Made by a program: the position numbers and the translations under genes
Assembly: GCF_018918145.1 (NCBI RefSeq)
Contig: NZ_JAHLPX010000007.1
Coordinates: 248,001-312,000 of the forward strand
Direction of reading: 5' to 3'
DNA: 64,000 nt
DNA from: Anaerotignum sp. MSJ-24
Lineage (GTDB): Bacteria; Bacillota; Clostridia; Lachnospirales; Anaerotignaceae
The notes under the pieces: generated by a model
The model's input: only the letters and a program-made list of their open reading frames with translations
Database searches by the model: none
Told to the model about the DNA's origin: nothing
Shown here: piece after piece, positions 25,613 to 36,096 of the stretch
Layout: every line of letters begins with the position of its first letter
How positions within the stretch are numbered: position 1 is the first letter of the stretch

Positions 25613-26632
25613 ATGGCAGGACATAAAAGTATTAAGCGAATTATACATCGTTGTGCTGAAGAAATAGATGCAACAAGAAGGATTTCTAAAGTTACTTCTT
25701 TTAAAGAAGGTTTAGAAACTTTTAGGGCAAAAGTTGATATTCAGATTATGAATCGTAATGGATATTATGAAAATGAAACTAGAAAAAATCATTTGTTACG
25801 TAAGCATGATATTATGATTCGTTATTATGAAAAAACTTTTGGCGATTTTTTAAAGACATATGATTATGATCATAAAAATAAAAAGCTACCTAAATCAGAG
25901 TATTCGGATTGCATATGGGTTTGTTGGTGGCAGGGACTTGAACGGGCACCAGAGCTTGTAAAAGTTTGTGTAGACTCTATAAAAAGAAATGCAGGAAATC
26001 ATAGAGTAATTATTTTGACGGATGATAATTACAAGCAGTATGTGGATATTCCAAAGTGGGTGGAAGAAAAAAAGAATAAGGGAATTATAACAAGAACGAA
26101 TTATTCTGATTTATTAAGGCTTTCGTTATTGGCTAAACATGGTGGTATGTGGATTGATTCTACATTTTTTTGTACAGAGCCAATCTTAGATGAGTATTTT
26201 AAAGAGCCATTATGGTCAATAAAAAGACCAGATTACTTTCATGCATCTATTGCATCTGGATATTTCGCAGGCTACTCATTGGCTTGCAATGAGAAAAATC
26301 GTTTTGCATTTATAACAATTCGTGATTTCTTTTTGAATTATTGGAAACATAATGATACTATGGTTGATTATTTGATGGTTGATTATATGATTGTATTGGC
26401 ACAAAAATACGATAAGAGAATTGCCCAAATTTTTGCTGATATTAAGCCGAATAATCCAGAATGTGATGAATTATATAAGGTGATGGGAGAGCAGTTTGAT
26501 GAGAGTAAATGGTGTGCTTTGAAAGAGGATACATATTTATTTAAATTGAGCTGGAAATATCAATATCCAAGAGAAAAGAATGGTGTTCCTACTTTTTACG
26601 GAAAATTACTTAAAGGTAATTTAAATGTATGA
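25613..26632 (+). CDS. Capsular polysaccharide synthesis glycosyltransferase (Caps_synth / GT32-like)
   Basis: 339 residues. The core DCIWVCWWQGLERAPELVKVC, then RTNYSDLLRLSLLAKHGGMWIDST with its DxxLR and GGxxxD motifs, which bind metal and nucleotide in GT32-type enzymes. Its coding sequence abuts the previous gene. The sugar is unknown. Confidence 0.85.
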   Translation: MAGHKSIKRIIHRCAEEIDATRRISKVTSFKEGLETFRAKVDIQIMNRNGYYENETRKNHLLRKHDIMIRYYEKTFGDFLKTYDYDHKNKKLPKSEYSDCIWVCWWQGLERAPELVKVCVDSIKRNAGNHRVIILTDDNYKQYVDIPKWVEEKKNKGIITRTNYSDLLRLSLLAKHGGMWIDSTFFCTEPILDEYFKEPLWSIKRPDYFHASIASGYFAGYSLACNEKNRFAFITIRDFFLNYWKHNDTMVDYLMVDYMIVLAQKYDKRIAQIFADIKPNNPECDELYKVMGEQFDESKWCALKEDTYLFKLSWKYQYPREKNGVPTFYGKLLKGNLNV

Positions 26633-26650
26633 GTAGACGGGGAAAAATAA

Positions 26651-27241
26651 ATGAATTTAAAACTTCGTAAAATATATATTACAGTTAATTTATGGAGAGT
26701 TATTCCGGTTTGCTGTTGTATGAAATTAAGTAAATTTCGAGATAAAATAAAAGAAGACTTAGACGTTTGGAAACGGGAAGATGGAAATTTAGAAGGAAAA
26801 ATATATTCTACTGGAGAGATTTTATTATATGATAAAGCTTTTATTAATTTGTTATTAAATCGTTTACATATGGACCCATTACTATGGGTTATTACAAGAA
26901 TATTTTTTTCTCCGAGAGATTCATTGGAAATTAATATGCCTCCAGAAAAGATAGGTGGGGGGATGTATTTTCAACATGGCTTTGCTACTGTTATTGCAGC
27001 CAAAGAAATAGGGGAACACTGCTGGATTAATCAGCAGGTTACAGTAGGATATACAAACAAAACAGATGCCCCCATAATAGGGAATAATTGCAAAATATCG
27101 GCTGGAGCAATTGTAGTAGGAGATGTTTGCGTTGGAGATAATGCAGTTGTTGGAGCTGGAGCTGTGGTTACTAAAAATGTAAAGGCAAATAGTGTTGTTG
27201 TGGGATGTCCTGCACGAGAATTAAATAATAAAAAAAATTAG
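26651..27241 (+). CDS. Serine acetyltransferase-like O-acetyltransferase
   Basis: 196 residues. Left-handed beta-helix hexapeptide repeats in the second half (FQHGFATVIAAKEIGEHCWINQQVTVGY, then IGNNCKISAGAIVVGDVCVGDNAVVGAGAVV) resemble CysE. The position in the locus makes a sugar O-acetylase more likely than a cysteine enzyme. Ends in TAG. Confidence 0.8.
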   Translation: MNLKLRKIYITVNLWRVIPVCCCMKLSKFRDKIKEDLDVWKREDGNLEGKIYSTGEILLYDKAFINLLLNRLHMDPLLWVITRIFFSPRDSLEINMPPEKIGGGMYFQHGFATVIAAKEIGEHCWINQQVTVGYTNKTDAPIIGNNCKISAGAIVVGDVCVGDNAVVGAGAVVTKNVKANSVVVGCPARELNNKKN

Positions 27242-27281
27242 TATTAACCCAGTAATTTTGATGGAAAAAGAGGATTTGGGT

Positions 27282-28427
27282 ATGGTAAAGAGAAAAAAAA
27301 TAAAAATTTTTATAAATCAACAAGCTAGGGATGGAGCAGGAACAGTTTTAGCTATTGAATGGGCTAGGGGATTTAAGGCAAATGGATGTGATGTGTATGC
27401 AACTGTTCCGGATACGGCAACGAATTTGGACGAATGGCTTGATGAAATAGGATCTGATAAATTATTTATTATTAAAGATTATAAGGATAAAAACAAATGG
27501 GATTTTGTTATAAAAACAATGTATCTTTTTTTTGTAGATCAGTGGAGAATTAGAAAAAAATTTAGAATGATTAAATTTGATTTTTCTTTTAGAACATTAT
27601 ATGGACATTGGAATTCAATTGTTGAAAGGTGTATAAAGAAAGAAAAAATAGTTTCAATTTGTCATGATCCAATAAGTCATTCTGGTGAAAAAGGTTATTT
27701 TGCTAAGGCAGTTAGAAAATCAATAATAGACTCAGATGATGTAGTAGTACTTACAAAATCGTTCATTCCATTGGTAAATAAAAACTATAATATACCGATA
27801 GAAAAAATTCATTTTGTACCACACGGTCGTATGTCTAGTTATGTAAAGTGTCAAGATGATAGGTATAAAATCGATTACTCGAAAGATAAATATAATTTTG
27901 TTTTTTTCGGAAGAATAGAAAAATATAAAGGATTACATGTACTTGCAGAAGCAGGAAAAATCCTGCAGGAGAAAAGAACAGATTTTACAATTGTTGTTGC
28001 AGGTAATGGAGATTTTACAGAATATGAGAAAGAGTACAGTGAAATCAAAAATTCTAAAGTTATTAATAGATTCATACCAGATCAAGAGGTAGGCTGTTTA
28101 TTTAGTGGACCTAATATTATAGCTATAATACCATATTTGGATGCGACTCAATCAGGTGTAATACCAATAGCGTATGAGTATGAAACTCCAATTATTGCCT
28201 CAAATACAGGTGGGTTGAAAGAACAATTGGATAATGGAAAAATAGGGCTATTATTTGAAGCAGGTAATGCTGCTGAACTTGCACAGAAAATGGAATATAT
28301 TATGGATAATAAAGATGAGTTCAACCGGCAAGCAGAGTTGATTAGGACCTTTAGAGAAAGTTTAAATTGGGATATTTTGGCTAAAAAATTACTAAATGAT
28401 TTGAATTTTTATAAAGGTAATAATTAA
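27282..28427 (+). CDS. Glycosyltransferase family 4
   Basis: 381 residues. GT-B fold: FFGRIEKYKGLHVLAEAGKIL opens the donor domain, and the C-terminal site reads YLDATQSGVIPIAYEYETPIIASNTGGLKEQL. AGAGGA lies 8 bases before ATG 27282, so this start is preferred to 27258. The sugar is unknown. Confidence 0.85.
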   Translation: MVKRKKIKIFINQQARDGAGTVLAIEWARGFKANGCDVYATVPDTATNLDEWLDEIGSDKLFIIKDYKDKNKWDFVIKTMYLFFVDQWRIRKKFRMIKFDFSFRTLYGHWNSIVERCIKKEKIVSICHDPISHSGEKGYFAKAVRKSIIDSDDVVVLTKSFIPLVNKNYNIPIEKIHFVPHGRMSSYVKCQDDRYKIDYSKDKYNFVFFGRIEKYKGLHVLAEAGKILQEKRTDFTIVVAGNGDFTEYEKEYSEIKNSKVINRFIPDQEVGCLFSGPNIIAIIPYLDATQSGVIPIAYEYETPIIASNTGGLKEQLDNGKIGLLFEAGNAAELAQKMEYIMDNKDEFNRQAELIRTFRESLNWDILAKKLLNDLNFYKGNN

Positions 28428-28457
28428 AAACATAGTTGTATATTAAAAGGAGAGAAC

Positions 28458-29229
28458 ATGAAAATTTTACATGTGTGTGCACAGGCATCAGCATTTAATT
28501 CAGGTGGAGCATTATGTGTATATCAGTCACATTGTGCATTGACTAGTTTATACAAAGAAGTTGATTATGCGGGGCCGCATATTGAAGATAAAGAAATCGA
28601 GAGTAAATACAAAAAATGTTATTATTTAGATTTTCCGATAAGTAAATTTACAAAATTAAATACACTTATGCACTTTCAGTTTGATAGAGCATATCCAAAT
28701 TGGAAAAAAATCAAATTCCAATAAATAAATATGATTTAATATATATTGAGTTTACCAAGATGGATTATGTAATTAAAGATATTTTAAAATCTTCGTTTAA
28801 AGGGAAGATAATAGTTAGAGCACATAATGTAGAAACGGATTTTTATAGGATAGAGTATCAAAATAATAAATCAATACTTAGATTTTTAAAATATGAATTT
28901 AGCTATGCAAGAGAAAAATTCATGGTTCAAAATGCAGATTGCGTTTTAGCAATTACAGATGCGGATAAAAATAATTTTATTAATACATATGATTTGGATA
29001 GAGATAAAGTAAGAGTATTTCCTGTTGGAGTTAATCATGGAAATCTGATGCAATACGAGATGAAAAGGTATTTAAGTGTGATACGCCACAGGAGTTTGCT
29101 AAGGCGATTGATAGAGCAGCAAAGAGTGAATATGATATCAATGATATTGAAATTAAGGATTGGGCAGATTCCTGTTATTCGTATGAGGCTAATTTAAAAA
29201 AATACGAGTCGATATTTGAACATATATAA
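28458..29229 (+). pseudogene. Glycosyltransferase family 4 pseudogene, frameshifted and chimeric
   Basis: Three frames carry pieces of one product. The first (from 28458) begins MKILHVCAQASAFNSGGAL, parallel to the intact gene at 30275, and ends at a TAA just after an A7 tract at 28704-28710. One extra A would continue it as INKYDLIYIEFTK to VFPVGVNHG. Then a third frame after about 29055 encodes a typical C-terminal end (CDTPQEFAKAIDRAAKSEY ... YESIFEHI) to TAA 29229, with the middle domain missing. So it has one slippage frameshift and one internal deletion. Confidence 0.85.
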
Positions 29230-29249
29230 ATGAAACAAGGAGAACTATA

Positions 29250-30251
29250 ATGATTATAACAAAAACACCATTCCGTATGTCGTTTTTTGGTGGCGGAACA
29301 GATATGGAAAGCTTTTTTAAAGAAAACAGTGGATCGGTACTTTCTACAACTTTTGATAAGTATTGTTATGTTAATGTTCGGCATTTACCACGCTTTTTTG
29401 ATTATTCTACAGAATTATCCTATTCAAAGACTGAACGTGTGACAAGTATTGATGACATTCAGCATCCTGCAATTCGTAACGCTATGAAGATGTTAGATAT
29501 GCATGAGATCCGTTTGACATACGAAGCGGATCTTCCTGCGCGGTCTGGCTTGGGAACTTCAAGTTCGTTTGCTGTTGGGATGCTGAATGCCTTTTATGCA
29601 TTGAAGGGAAAATACGCGGATAAGAAAAAGTTGGCAGATGAGGCTATCTATCTTGAACGTAATCTTTGTCAAGAGGCAGGTGGCTGGCAGGATCAGATTG
29701 CCGCTTCATTTGGTGGATTTAATCGTATTAATTTTAATGCAGATGGATATGAAGTTCTTCCAGTAATCATTTCGCCAGATCGAAAGAAGCAGCTGAACCA
29801 TAATTTAATGATGTTTTTTACAGGCTTCACTAGGTTTTCTTCTGATGTACAAAAGGCTAATGCAGCAGATAAAGCAGATAAAATAGCACAATTAAAGGAA
29901 ATGCTAGCGCTGGTTGATGAAGCCGAAAAAGTTCTGACAGATAAGCAGATAGACTTAGACGAGTTTGGAAGATTACTGGATCATACATGGAAACTAAAAC
30001 GTCAGATAGGCTCAGCAGTGTCGACAAACAGTATTGATGAACTTTATGCTAAAGGTATGGCGGCTGGTGCCTTGGGTGGAAAGCTACTTGGGGCAGGTGG
30101 TGGTGGTTTCCTTGTGTTCTATGTACAGCCGGAGCATCAGGATTCCGTACGTTGGGCAATGCGTGATCTTATGTATATTCCATTTGAATTTGAAGATGGA
30201 GGCACAAGGGTAATCCATTATACACCGGAAACTTATGAACCGAGAATTTAG
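29250..30251 (+). CDS. hddA: D-glycero-D-manno-heptose 7-phosphate kinase (GHMP family)
   Basis: 333 residues. GHMP motifs: TPFRMSFFGGGTDM (N-terminal), the ATP loop LPARSGLGTSSSFAVG (about 95-110) and the C-terminal GGKLLGAGGGGFLVFY. Closely matches HddA, which makes D-glycero-alpha-D-manno-heptose 1,7-bisphosphate from the 7-phosphate. It sits with gmhA and the hddC-gmhB fusion in this locus. GGAG lies before the start. Ends in TAG. Confidence 0.92.
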   Translation: MIITKTPFRMSFFGGGTDMESFFKENSGSVLSTTFDKYCYVNVRHLPRFFDYSTELSYSKTERVTSIDDIQHPAIRNAMKMLDMHEIRLTYEADLPARSGLGTSSSFAVGMLNAFYALKGKYADKKKLADEAIYLERNLCQEAGGWQDQIAASFGGFNRINFNADGYEVLPVIISPDRKKQLNHNLMMFFTGFTRFSSDVQKANAADKADKIAQLKEMLALVDEAEKVLTDKQIDLDEFGRLLDHTWKLKRQIGSAVSTNSIDELYAKGMAAGALGGKLLGAGGGGFLVFYVQPEHQDSVRWAMRDLMYIPFEFEDGGTRVIHYTPETYEPRI

Positions 30252-30274
30252 TTTTAGTGAAAAAGGTACAAAAA

Positions 30275-31408
30275 ATGAATATATTACAAATATCTATACA
30301 AGCTCCTGGCTATAATTCTGGGGGGACTTTAGGAATTCTTCAGTTTTCTTATGCACTGACTCGGAAGAATAGCGTTACATATATTGGTCCAAAGATAGAA
30401 AATACTGATGTTGAGTCTTGGTTTAAGGATACAATATATATGTCCAGAAAGTTGACATTGATTGAAAAAGTAAAATCATTGATGCATCTTCAAGTGGATA
30501 AATACTATATTTTATGGAACAAACTTGATATCGACTTTAATGAATATGACCTTATTTATATTGATTTTACAAGATGGGATTTTGTTGTAAAAAGAATAAG
30601 AAAATCTGGCTATAAGGGAAAAATCATTGTGAGAGCTCATAATGTAGAAAATGATTATTTACAGGTAGAATATAAATCCGAAAAAAACTTGCCAAGTTTT
30701 ATCCGTTCAGCTTTAGCGGCTAGCAGAGAAAAATACATGATAGATGAGGCGGATATTGTCTTAGCTATTACACCGGAAGACAAGAAGCGATTGATTGAAC
30801 TATATGGAACATCTGAAGGAAAAATATATGTGTGTCCGGTAGGCGTGAACTCAGCAAAAAAACGCAGAGAAAATAGAATTAATAAAGAAAAGAAATTGAA
30901 TTGTCTGATTACCGGATCATTGTGGTTTGGACCAAATGCAGAAGGCACGATTTGGGTATTAAATGAAGTATTTCCAAGAGTAGCTGATATATGTAGGCTG
31001 ACTATCGCTGGTGCAAATCCAAATGATGAAATTAGAGATGCATGTAAAAAAAAGAATGCAGTTCTTGTAGAATCACCAGAGAGTATGAAACCGTATTTTG
31101 AAACAGCTGATATGGTACTTGTACCAATTTTTGAGGGTGGTGGAATGAAGGTGAAGATTGCGGAAGCGATGTCGTATAACCTTCCAGTCGTTACAACGTC
31201 ACATGGAAAAATTGGCTACAAGATTGTAAATCATATAAACGGTTTTATTTTTGACACTCCAGATGGATTTGCTTCTGGAATCAGAGAGTTTTATCTTATG
31301 AATCAGGAGGAAAGAAAACAATTCCTAGACGAAGAATGGAAATTGTATGAACAGAATTATTCATTAGAAGCGATATGTGAAGTCCTGCAAAAGGTAATAG
31401 AGAGATAA
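30275..31408 (+). CDS. Glycosyltransferase family 4
   Basis: 377 residues. N-terminal MNILQISIQAPGYNSGGT and the C-terminal site VPIFEGGGMKVKIAEAMSYNLPVVTT. It is the intact relative of the pseudogene at 28458-29229; they share the YDLIYIEFT / YDLIYIDFT and GKIIVRAHNVE segments. ATG 30275 is preferred because the longer GTG start at 30257 has no site. Role in the repeat unit unknown. Confidence 0.87.
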   Translation: MNILQISIQAPGYNSGGTLGILQFSYALTRKNSVTYIGPKIENTDVESWFKDTIYMSRKLTLIEKVKSLMHLQVDKYYILWNKLDIDFNEYDLIYIDFTRWDFVVKRIRKSGYKGKIIVRAHNVENDYLQVEYKSEKNLPSFIRSALAASREKYMIDEADIVLAITPEDKKRLIELYGTSEGKIYVCPVGVNSAKKRRENRINKEKKLNCLITGSLWFGPNAEGTIWVLNEVFPRVADICRLTIAGANPNDEIRDACKKKNAVLVESPESMKPYFETADMVLVPIFEGGGMKVKIAEAMSYNLPVVTTSHGKIGYKIVNHINGFIFDTPDGFASGIREFYLMNQEERKQFLDEEWKLYEQNYSLEAICEVLQKVIER

Positions 31409-31422
31409 AGGAGGCAAACAAA

Positions 31423-32085
31423 ATGTATTACAATTATGAGATTCGCATTCTCGAAGAACGCTATCCGCAATTGAACTGCATTACAGAAGATTTGTATGCA
31501 GCATATAGATTGATTGAAGAAAGTTATACAAATGGCGGGAAACTACTTGTAGCTGGAAATGGTGGGTCAGCAGCGGATGCAGAGCATATTGTTGGCGAAC
31601 TGATGAAAGGATTTAAGCTGCCTAGAAAACTTACAAATGAATTTTCAATGAAGTTAATTGAGAAAAACAAAGAACTTGGAACGGTTCTGGCAGAAAATTT
31701 ACAGAGAGCACTTCCTGCAATTGCATTGGATGGACATCCTGCTTTATCTACAGCATATATGAATGACTGTGAACCGTTGCTTTGCTTTGCACAGCAGGTG
31801 AATGGATATGGAAAAGAAGGAGATGTATTTCTGGGAATATCTACAAGTGGGAACAGTAAAAATGTTCTTTATGCTGCAGTGACAGCTCAGGCAAAAGGTA
31901 TGAAAGTTATTGGTCTAACGGGTGAAAAAGAAAGTAAACTTTCAGCATTAAGTGATGTGTGCATCAGAGTGCCGCAGACAGAAACCTATATGATTCAGGA
32001 ACTACATATGCCAGTGTATCATTGCTTATGTTTGATGTTGGAAAAATATTTTTTTGGGTGTCAGAATAGTGAGAATGTAAAATGA
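31423..32085 (+). CDS. gmhA: Sedoheptulose 7-phosphate isomerase (SIS domain)
   Basis: 220 residues. SIS fold: LLVAGNGGSAADAEHIVGEL (about 40-60) and GISTSGNSKNVLYA (about 140-153), typical for GmhA, with an insertion near 70-100. It converts sedoheptulose 7-phosphate to D-glycero-D-manno-heptose 7-phosphate, the first step of the heptose pathway. AAGGAGG lies before the start, and its stop overlaps the next gene by 4 bases. Confidence 0.92.
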   Translation: MYYNYEIRILEERYPQLNCITEDLYAAYRLIEESYTNGGKLLVAGNGGSAADAEHIVGELMKGFKLPRKLTNEFSMKLIEKNKELGTVLAENLQRALPAIALDGHPALSTAYMNDCEPLLCFAQQVNGYGKEGDVFLGISTSGNSKNVLYAAVTAQAKGMKVIGLTGEKESKLSALSDVCIRVPQTETYMIQELHMPVYHCLCLMLEKYFFGCQNSENVK

Positions 32086-33347
32086 AAGTAAGAGTTAGCA
32101 CTATAATAAAAGGGATAATTGTACTACTTCTAGTCATGCAACTAAGTTATGCGAAACTGTTCGGAGGACTTTTACCAATTTTCTCCACAAGCTATATTTC
32201 AAATCAACTAGGTATGTTTTTCCTGATATTGATAATAATTAGTGTTGTTTTGTCGGTGACATACTATAACTATAATGGTTTGAAAAATGGAATCCTTATT
32301 TTAGATATTGTCCTGATAATTTTGATAGTATGCAATGCAATAATTGTGACGATGGACAAATACCATTGCGGATTGATAAAAGCAGTTGGATATGCTTTGA
32401 ACTATTTATATGTTTTATTGGCAATTCCAATTTTTAGAATGCTCACAATGAAAAAATGGAAATTAGATGATTATTTGAAGCTGCTAGTGATTCTGTGTGC
32501 TGGTTCTTATATTATACGTGGTACTATATCGTTGTATTTCGTTGCGACAGGAATTAATATATGCCCAGCGATTGCACTAGAGGGGGCGGCAGAAAATTGG
32601 ATAAGAAATGGTATTTTAAGAATCAATCCCCCTTGCTTGAGTTTATTATATTTGCCTGCTGCATTCTGGCTTTTATCAAAAAGTAGCAAGTTCATACAAA
32701 AAGTTGAATACATTTTATTGATTGTTCTCGGAGTTGGTTACATGACTGTAATAACGCAGGCACGGTCGATGATGATTTACCAATTTTTTATGTTGATGCT
32801 ACTGTTTTTACTAAAAAACAAGCCGAATAGTCGAAAAGGAATTGCGGTGATAGTAATTATAGGTGTTATTGTAGTATTATTGATTAATTCACCGGTGGTT
32901 AATCAATTAATAGACAGTTTTTCAGCAAAAAACGCTGAAACTGGTGGCTCAACAACGGCTCGTTTTTATGCAATTGCTTACTTTGGAAATATGTTTTTGA
33001 AAACACCCTTGAGGGGAATCGGCTTTTGGCTGGACAAAGTTCCCAAACCATTGCCGGTAGGTGATATTTCAGACATTGGACTTCTTAGGAGCGTTTATAT
33101 GCTTGGAAGTGGTATGATTGTGATTTATCTGGTTATGTTTATCCGAGGATTTTATGTTGCATGGAAAGTTAGAAAGATGGATAGAGATGATTGCCTTCTT
33201 GTATTAGGAATGACGCTTTTATTTGTTTTAACGGATATTAATATTGACTGTTTCTGGGATATTTTTGCTTTTGCAGTACCGTTTTATATAGCTACCATTG
33301 AATATATTTATAAGAAAAATACACTAGGGAGAATCAATTATGATTAA
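32082..33347 (+). CDS. O-antigen ligase/polymerase-like membrane protein (Wzy-type)
   Basis: 421 residues with about ten hydrophobic segments and a large loop near 280-330 containing the family motif GGSTTARFYAIAYFGNMFLKTPLRGIGF. It resembles Wzy polymerases that join repeat units on the outer side of the membrane. Its ATG overlaps the gmhA stop (ATGA), and the next gene begins before its stop. Confidence 0.85.
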   Translation: MKVRVSTIIKGIIVLLLVMQLSYAKLFGGLLPIFSTSYISNQLGMFFLILIIISVVLSVTYYNYNGLKNGILILDIVLIILIVCNAIIVTMDKYHCGLIKAVGYALNYLYVLLAIPIFRMLTMKKWKLDDYLKLLVILCAGSYIIRGTISLYFVATGINICPAIALEGAAENWIRNGILRINPPCLSLLYLPAAFWLLSKSSKFIQKVEYILLIVLGVGYMTVITQARSMMIYQFFMLMLLFLLKNKPNSRKGIAVIVIIGVIVVLLINSPVVNQLIDSFSAKNAETGGSTTARFYAIAYFGNMFLKTPLRGIGFWLDKVPKPLPVGDISDIGLLRSVYMLGSGMIVIYLVMFIRGFYVAWKVRKMDRDDCLLVLGMTLLFVLTDINIDCFWDIFAFAVPFYIATIEYIYKKNTLGRINYD

Positions 33348-34431
33348 AGGTAAAGAAAAAGTCAAGCAGAGACTGAATAAATGCTTGTCGAATGTGATAA
33401 AGTTGAACTATAGGTTGATTCGCCGTATGAAAAAGAACTCTCAGGACTTTTTTATGACAGAAACATGTAAATGTGTTCAGGATAGCAGATATCAAATTGC
33501 ATTTCGTATGATGCCGAACGATAATTGCGAGAAATATAGCTTGAGTTATTCGCAGAAAGATTTCTATGCAATTGTGTTGCAGGGACCAATACGTGCAGAA
33601 GACGATTTCACAGTTGAAACGATTAAATATTATAAGAGAGCTTATCCGCAGGCATTGATTGTTGTTTCTACATGGAAGGACGAAAATCCATCTGATATAA
33701 AAAAAATTCAGGATTGCGGAGTAGAATTGGTACTGTGTGATAAACCAAAAAAAACAGGATCGTTAATGGTTAATTACCAGCTGACAAATTCTTTGGCTGG
33801 AATAAAAAGAGCAGAAGAGTTGGGAGCAAAATATATTGCAAAAACTAGAACAGATCAACGAGTAAACAAAGCTCATGTATTTGAATATCTGACAGGATTG
33901 ATGGACTCATTTCCTCATAGTAACAGTCGAAAGAAAAGAATTGTTACACTGTCGATGAATTATGGCAATCTTTTTTATCCATATCTTATTAGTGATTTCT
34001 TCTATTATGGAGCGACAGCGGATATGTTGAATTTATTTAGCATACCGTTGGACAACCGTGATAGAATTGTTGCCATTAAGGAGCTGGCAACAAGAAGAGA
34101 ATTTTCGGAGAAAGAAATAGCACCAGAAGTTTATATTATCAAGGAATACCTACGGAAGCTTGGATATAAATGTGATAATAGTGTTAGGGATTATTGGAAT
34201 AGTGTCAAAAATGAAATGATATGTGTGGGACAAAAGGATCTGGATTTGATTTGGCCTAAGTATGAAGATAAATACAGACTTCATCATTGTTATGGCGATT
34301 ACTATGAGGATGATTCAAAAGAAAAAATGAAGACGGAGAATTTTGATTTTGTAAATTGGTTGAATCTTTATTCTGGAACATTAGAGTATAAATCTGAATA
34401 TGAAAAATATGCAGATGTGGTTTTTAAGTAA
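33340..34431 (+). CDS. WavE-type polysaccharide synthesis protein
   Basis: 363 residues. The core DFYAIVLQGPIRAEDDFTVETIKYYKRAYPQALIVVSTWKDE and RAEELGAKYIAKTRTDQRV match the WavE family found in lipopolysaccharide and capsule loci. These are predicted glycosyltransferases; specificity unknown. It overlaps the previous gene by 8 bases. Confidence 0.85.
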   Translation: MIKGKEKVKQRLNKCLSNVIKLNYRLIRRMKKNSQDFFMTETCKCVQDSRYQIAFRMMPNDNCEKYSLSYSQKDFYAIVLQGPIRAEDDFTVETIKYYKRAYPQALIVVSTWKDENPSDIKKIQDCGVELVLCDKPKKTGSLMVNYQLTNSLAGIKRAEELGAKYIAKTRTDQRVNKAHVFEYLTGLMDSFPHSNSRKKRIVTLSMNYGNLFYPYLISDFFYYGATADMLNLFSIPLDNRDRIVAIKELATRREFSEKEIAPEVYIIKEYLRKLGYKCDNSVRDYWNSVKNEMICVGQKDLDLIWPKYEDKYRLHHCYGDYYEDDSKEKMKTENFDFVNWLNLYSGTLEYKSEYEKYADVVFK

Positions 34432-34446
34432 AAACGGGGGAATAAT

Positions 34447-36096
34447 ATGCAGAAAAAATGTAGGCTGTTGATTCCAAGTGCAAAGATTGTACCTCAGGAA
34501 TTACAGAAATTGGGGAAACTTCCAGCTGTAATCTATCCTATAAATCAGAGGATAACTTTTGATTATATTTACGAAAAGTATGGGGAGGATTGTGCTGGTA
34601 TCGATGTTATCTGTTACGAAAATGCAGATAAGATAGAGCGACGCTTAAAAAAGCTGATAGATAGTAATGCGCTACAGTTGATCAAACTGCCAGAGCTTAG
34701 AGATTTAGGCTATACAATATGGTTTGCTTTGCAGAACAGGGTAGATCCTATTATTATAAATTTTGCGGATACGATTGTGCTGGATTCTATTTCTAAAATT
34801 GAGGGAGATGCTTTTTTCTGTCAGGAAGATTATATGACAGATACATGGACATATTTTGATGAGAAAGAAGGCATGATCACCAATATCTATGATAAAGATT
34901 GCGCCAATGAGGAGATGAAGAAAAAACTTTTTGTTGGGATTTTTAAAATCATGGATGTGGTGGAATTTAAGAAATGCTTGGAAGCGGCATTCGAAAATAC
35001 CAACAGTAGTATTAGTTCCTTCTACTATGCTCTCCAGCTTTATAGTAAAAGCCATCCTATGACTCCTGTTTTAACAGAAAACTGGTTTGATATTGGACAT
35101 GCAGATAGGTATTATAATTCTAAACTGGAAGTAAAAGCGAGAGAGTTCAATCACATTACGGTTGATAAGAATCGTGGGATTTTAAGAAAGACAAGCGATG
35201 ATAAGGATAAATTTATCGGTGAAATTAAATGGTATTTAAAGTTGCCGGCAGATGTTGAGTATGTCAGGCCTAGAATTTTTAATTATTCGACATCTTATGT
35301 TAACCCATATGTTTCTATGGAATATTATGCATATCATACCGTCCACGAGTTGTTCCTCTATGGTGATTTGACATTACAACAATGGATAGACATCTTTAAT
35401 CGAATTCGCTTTGTGTGTGATGATTTTAAACGCTATACAGTGCAAGATGCCAATATTCGTCCGGCCTTGGAAGAAATGTATCTGACAAAAACTCTGCAGC
35501 GTTTTGAAAAAATGAAAAAAGATGAGCGTTTTATAACGTTTTTTGAGTCACCGATCGTAGTGAATGGGGAACGATACCTTCCTTTGAATGAAATTATTAT
35601 AACATTGGAAAAGGCAATACCGGAGATGCTGTATGATGTAGATACGTTCAATATCATTCATGGAGATTTGTGTTTTGCTAATATTATGGTGGATTCAAAC
35701 TTTTCGTTTATTAAGGTAATTGACCCGCGCGGAAAGTTTGGTACCTATGATATTTATGGCGATTTCCGATACGAACTTGCAAAACTGTTTCATAGTGTGG
35801 ATGGAAAATACGATTTTATTATAAAAGACCTTTTCGATCTTGACTATAATTCGGAGACAGCTTGTATTAATTATCGAATTCAAAATCGTAAGAGAGATTT
35901 CAATCTATATAAAGTCTTCTTAGATACGTTTTCTGCTGAAGTCGGTGGCGATTTGAAAAAGATTGAACTGATAGAAGCTCTTCTTTTCTTGAGCATGATT
36001 CCGTTACATGGTGAAAGCATTAGACATCAGATGGCAATGCTTGGAACAGGATTAGAAATATTGAATCGTGTGATTGATATAAAGGAGTCCGTATGA
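34447..36096 (+). CDS. Two-domain protein: nucleotidyltransferase-like plus APH/choline-kinase-like
   Basis: 549 residues. The N-terminal part (about 1-230) begins KCRLLIPSAKIVPQELQKL and has the fold of sugar nucleotidyltransferases but lacks the GGxGTR signature. The C-terminal part (about 240-549) carries the kinase motif IIHGDLCFANIMVD and the metal Asp in VIDPRGKFG, as in aminoglycoside phosphotransferases and choline kinases. Nearby are a HAD phosphatase-like gene (37201) and a second nucleotidyltransferase (38277). Together they could activate an unusual phosphorylated substituent of the polysaccharide. The substrate is unknown. Confidence 0.75.
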   Translation: MQKKCRLLIPSAKIVPQELQKLGKLPAVIYPINQRITFDYIYEKYGEDCAGIDVICYENADKIERRLKKLIDSNALQLIKLPELRDLGYTIWFALQNRVDPIIINFADTIVLDSISKIEGDAFFCQEDYMTDTWTYFDEKEGMITNIYDKDCANEEMKKKLFVGIFKIMDVVEFKKCLEAAFENTNSSISSFYYALQLYSKSHPMTPVLTENWFDIGHADRYYNSKLEVKAREFNHITVDKNRGILRKTSDDKDKFIGEIKWYLKLPADVEYVRPRIFNYSTSYVNPYVSMEYYAYHTVHELFLYGDLTLQQWIDIFNRIRFVCDDFKRYTVQDANIRPALEEMYLTKTLQRFEKMKKDERFITFFESPIVVNGERYLPLNEIIITLEKAIPEMLYDVDTFNIIHGDLCFANIMVDSNFSFIKVIDPRGKFGTYDIYGDFRYELAKLFHSVDGKYDFIIKDLFDLDYNSETACINYRIQNRKRDFNLYKVFLDTFSAEVGGDLKKIELIEALLFLSMIPLHGESIRHQMAMLGTGLEILNRVIDIKESV

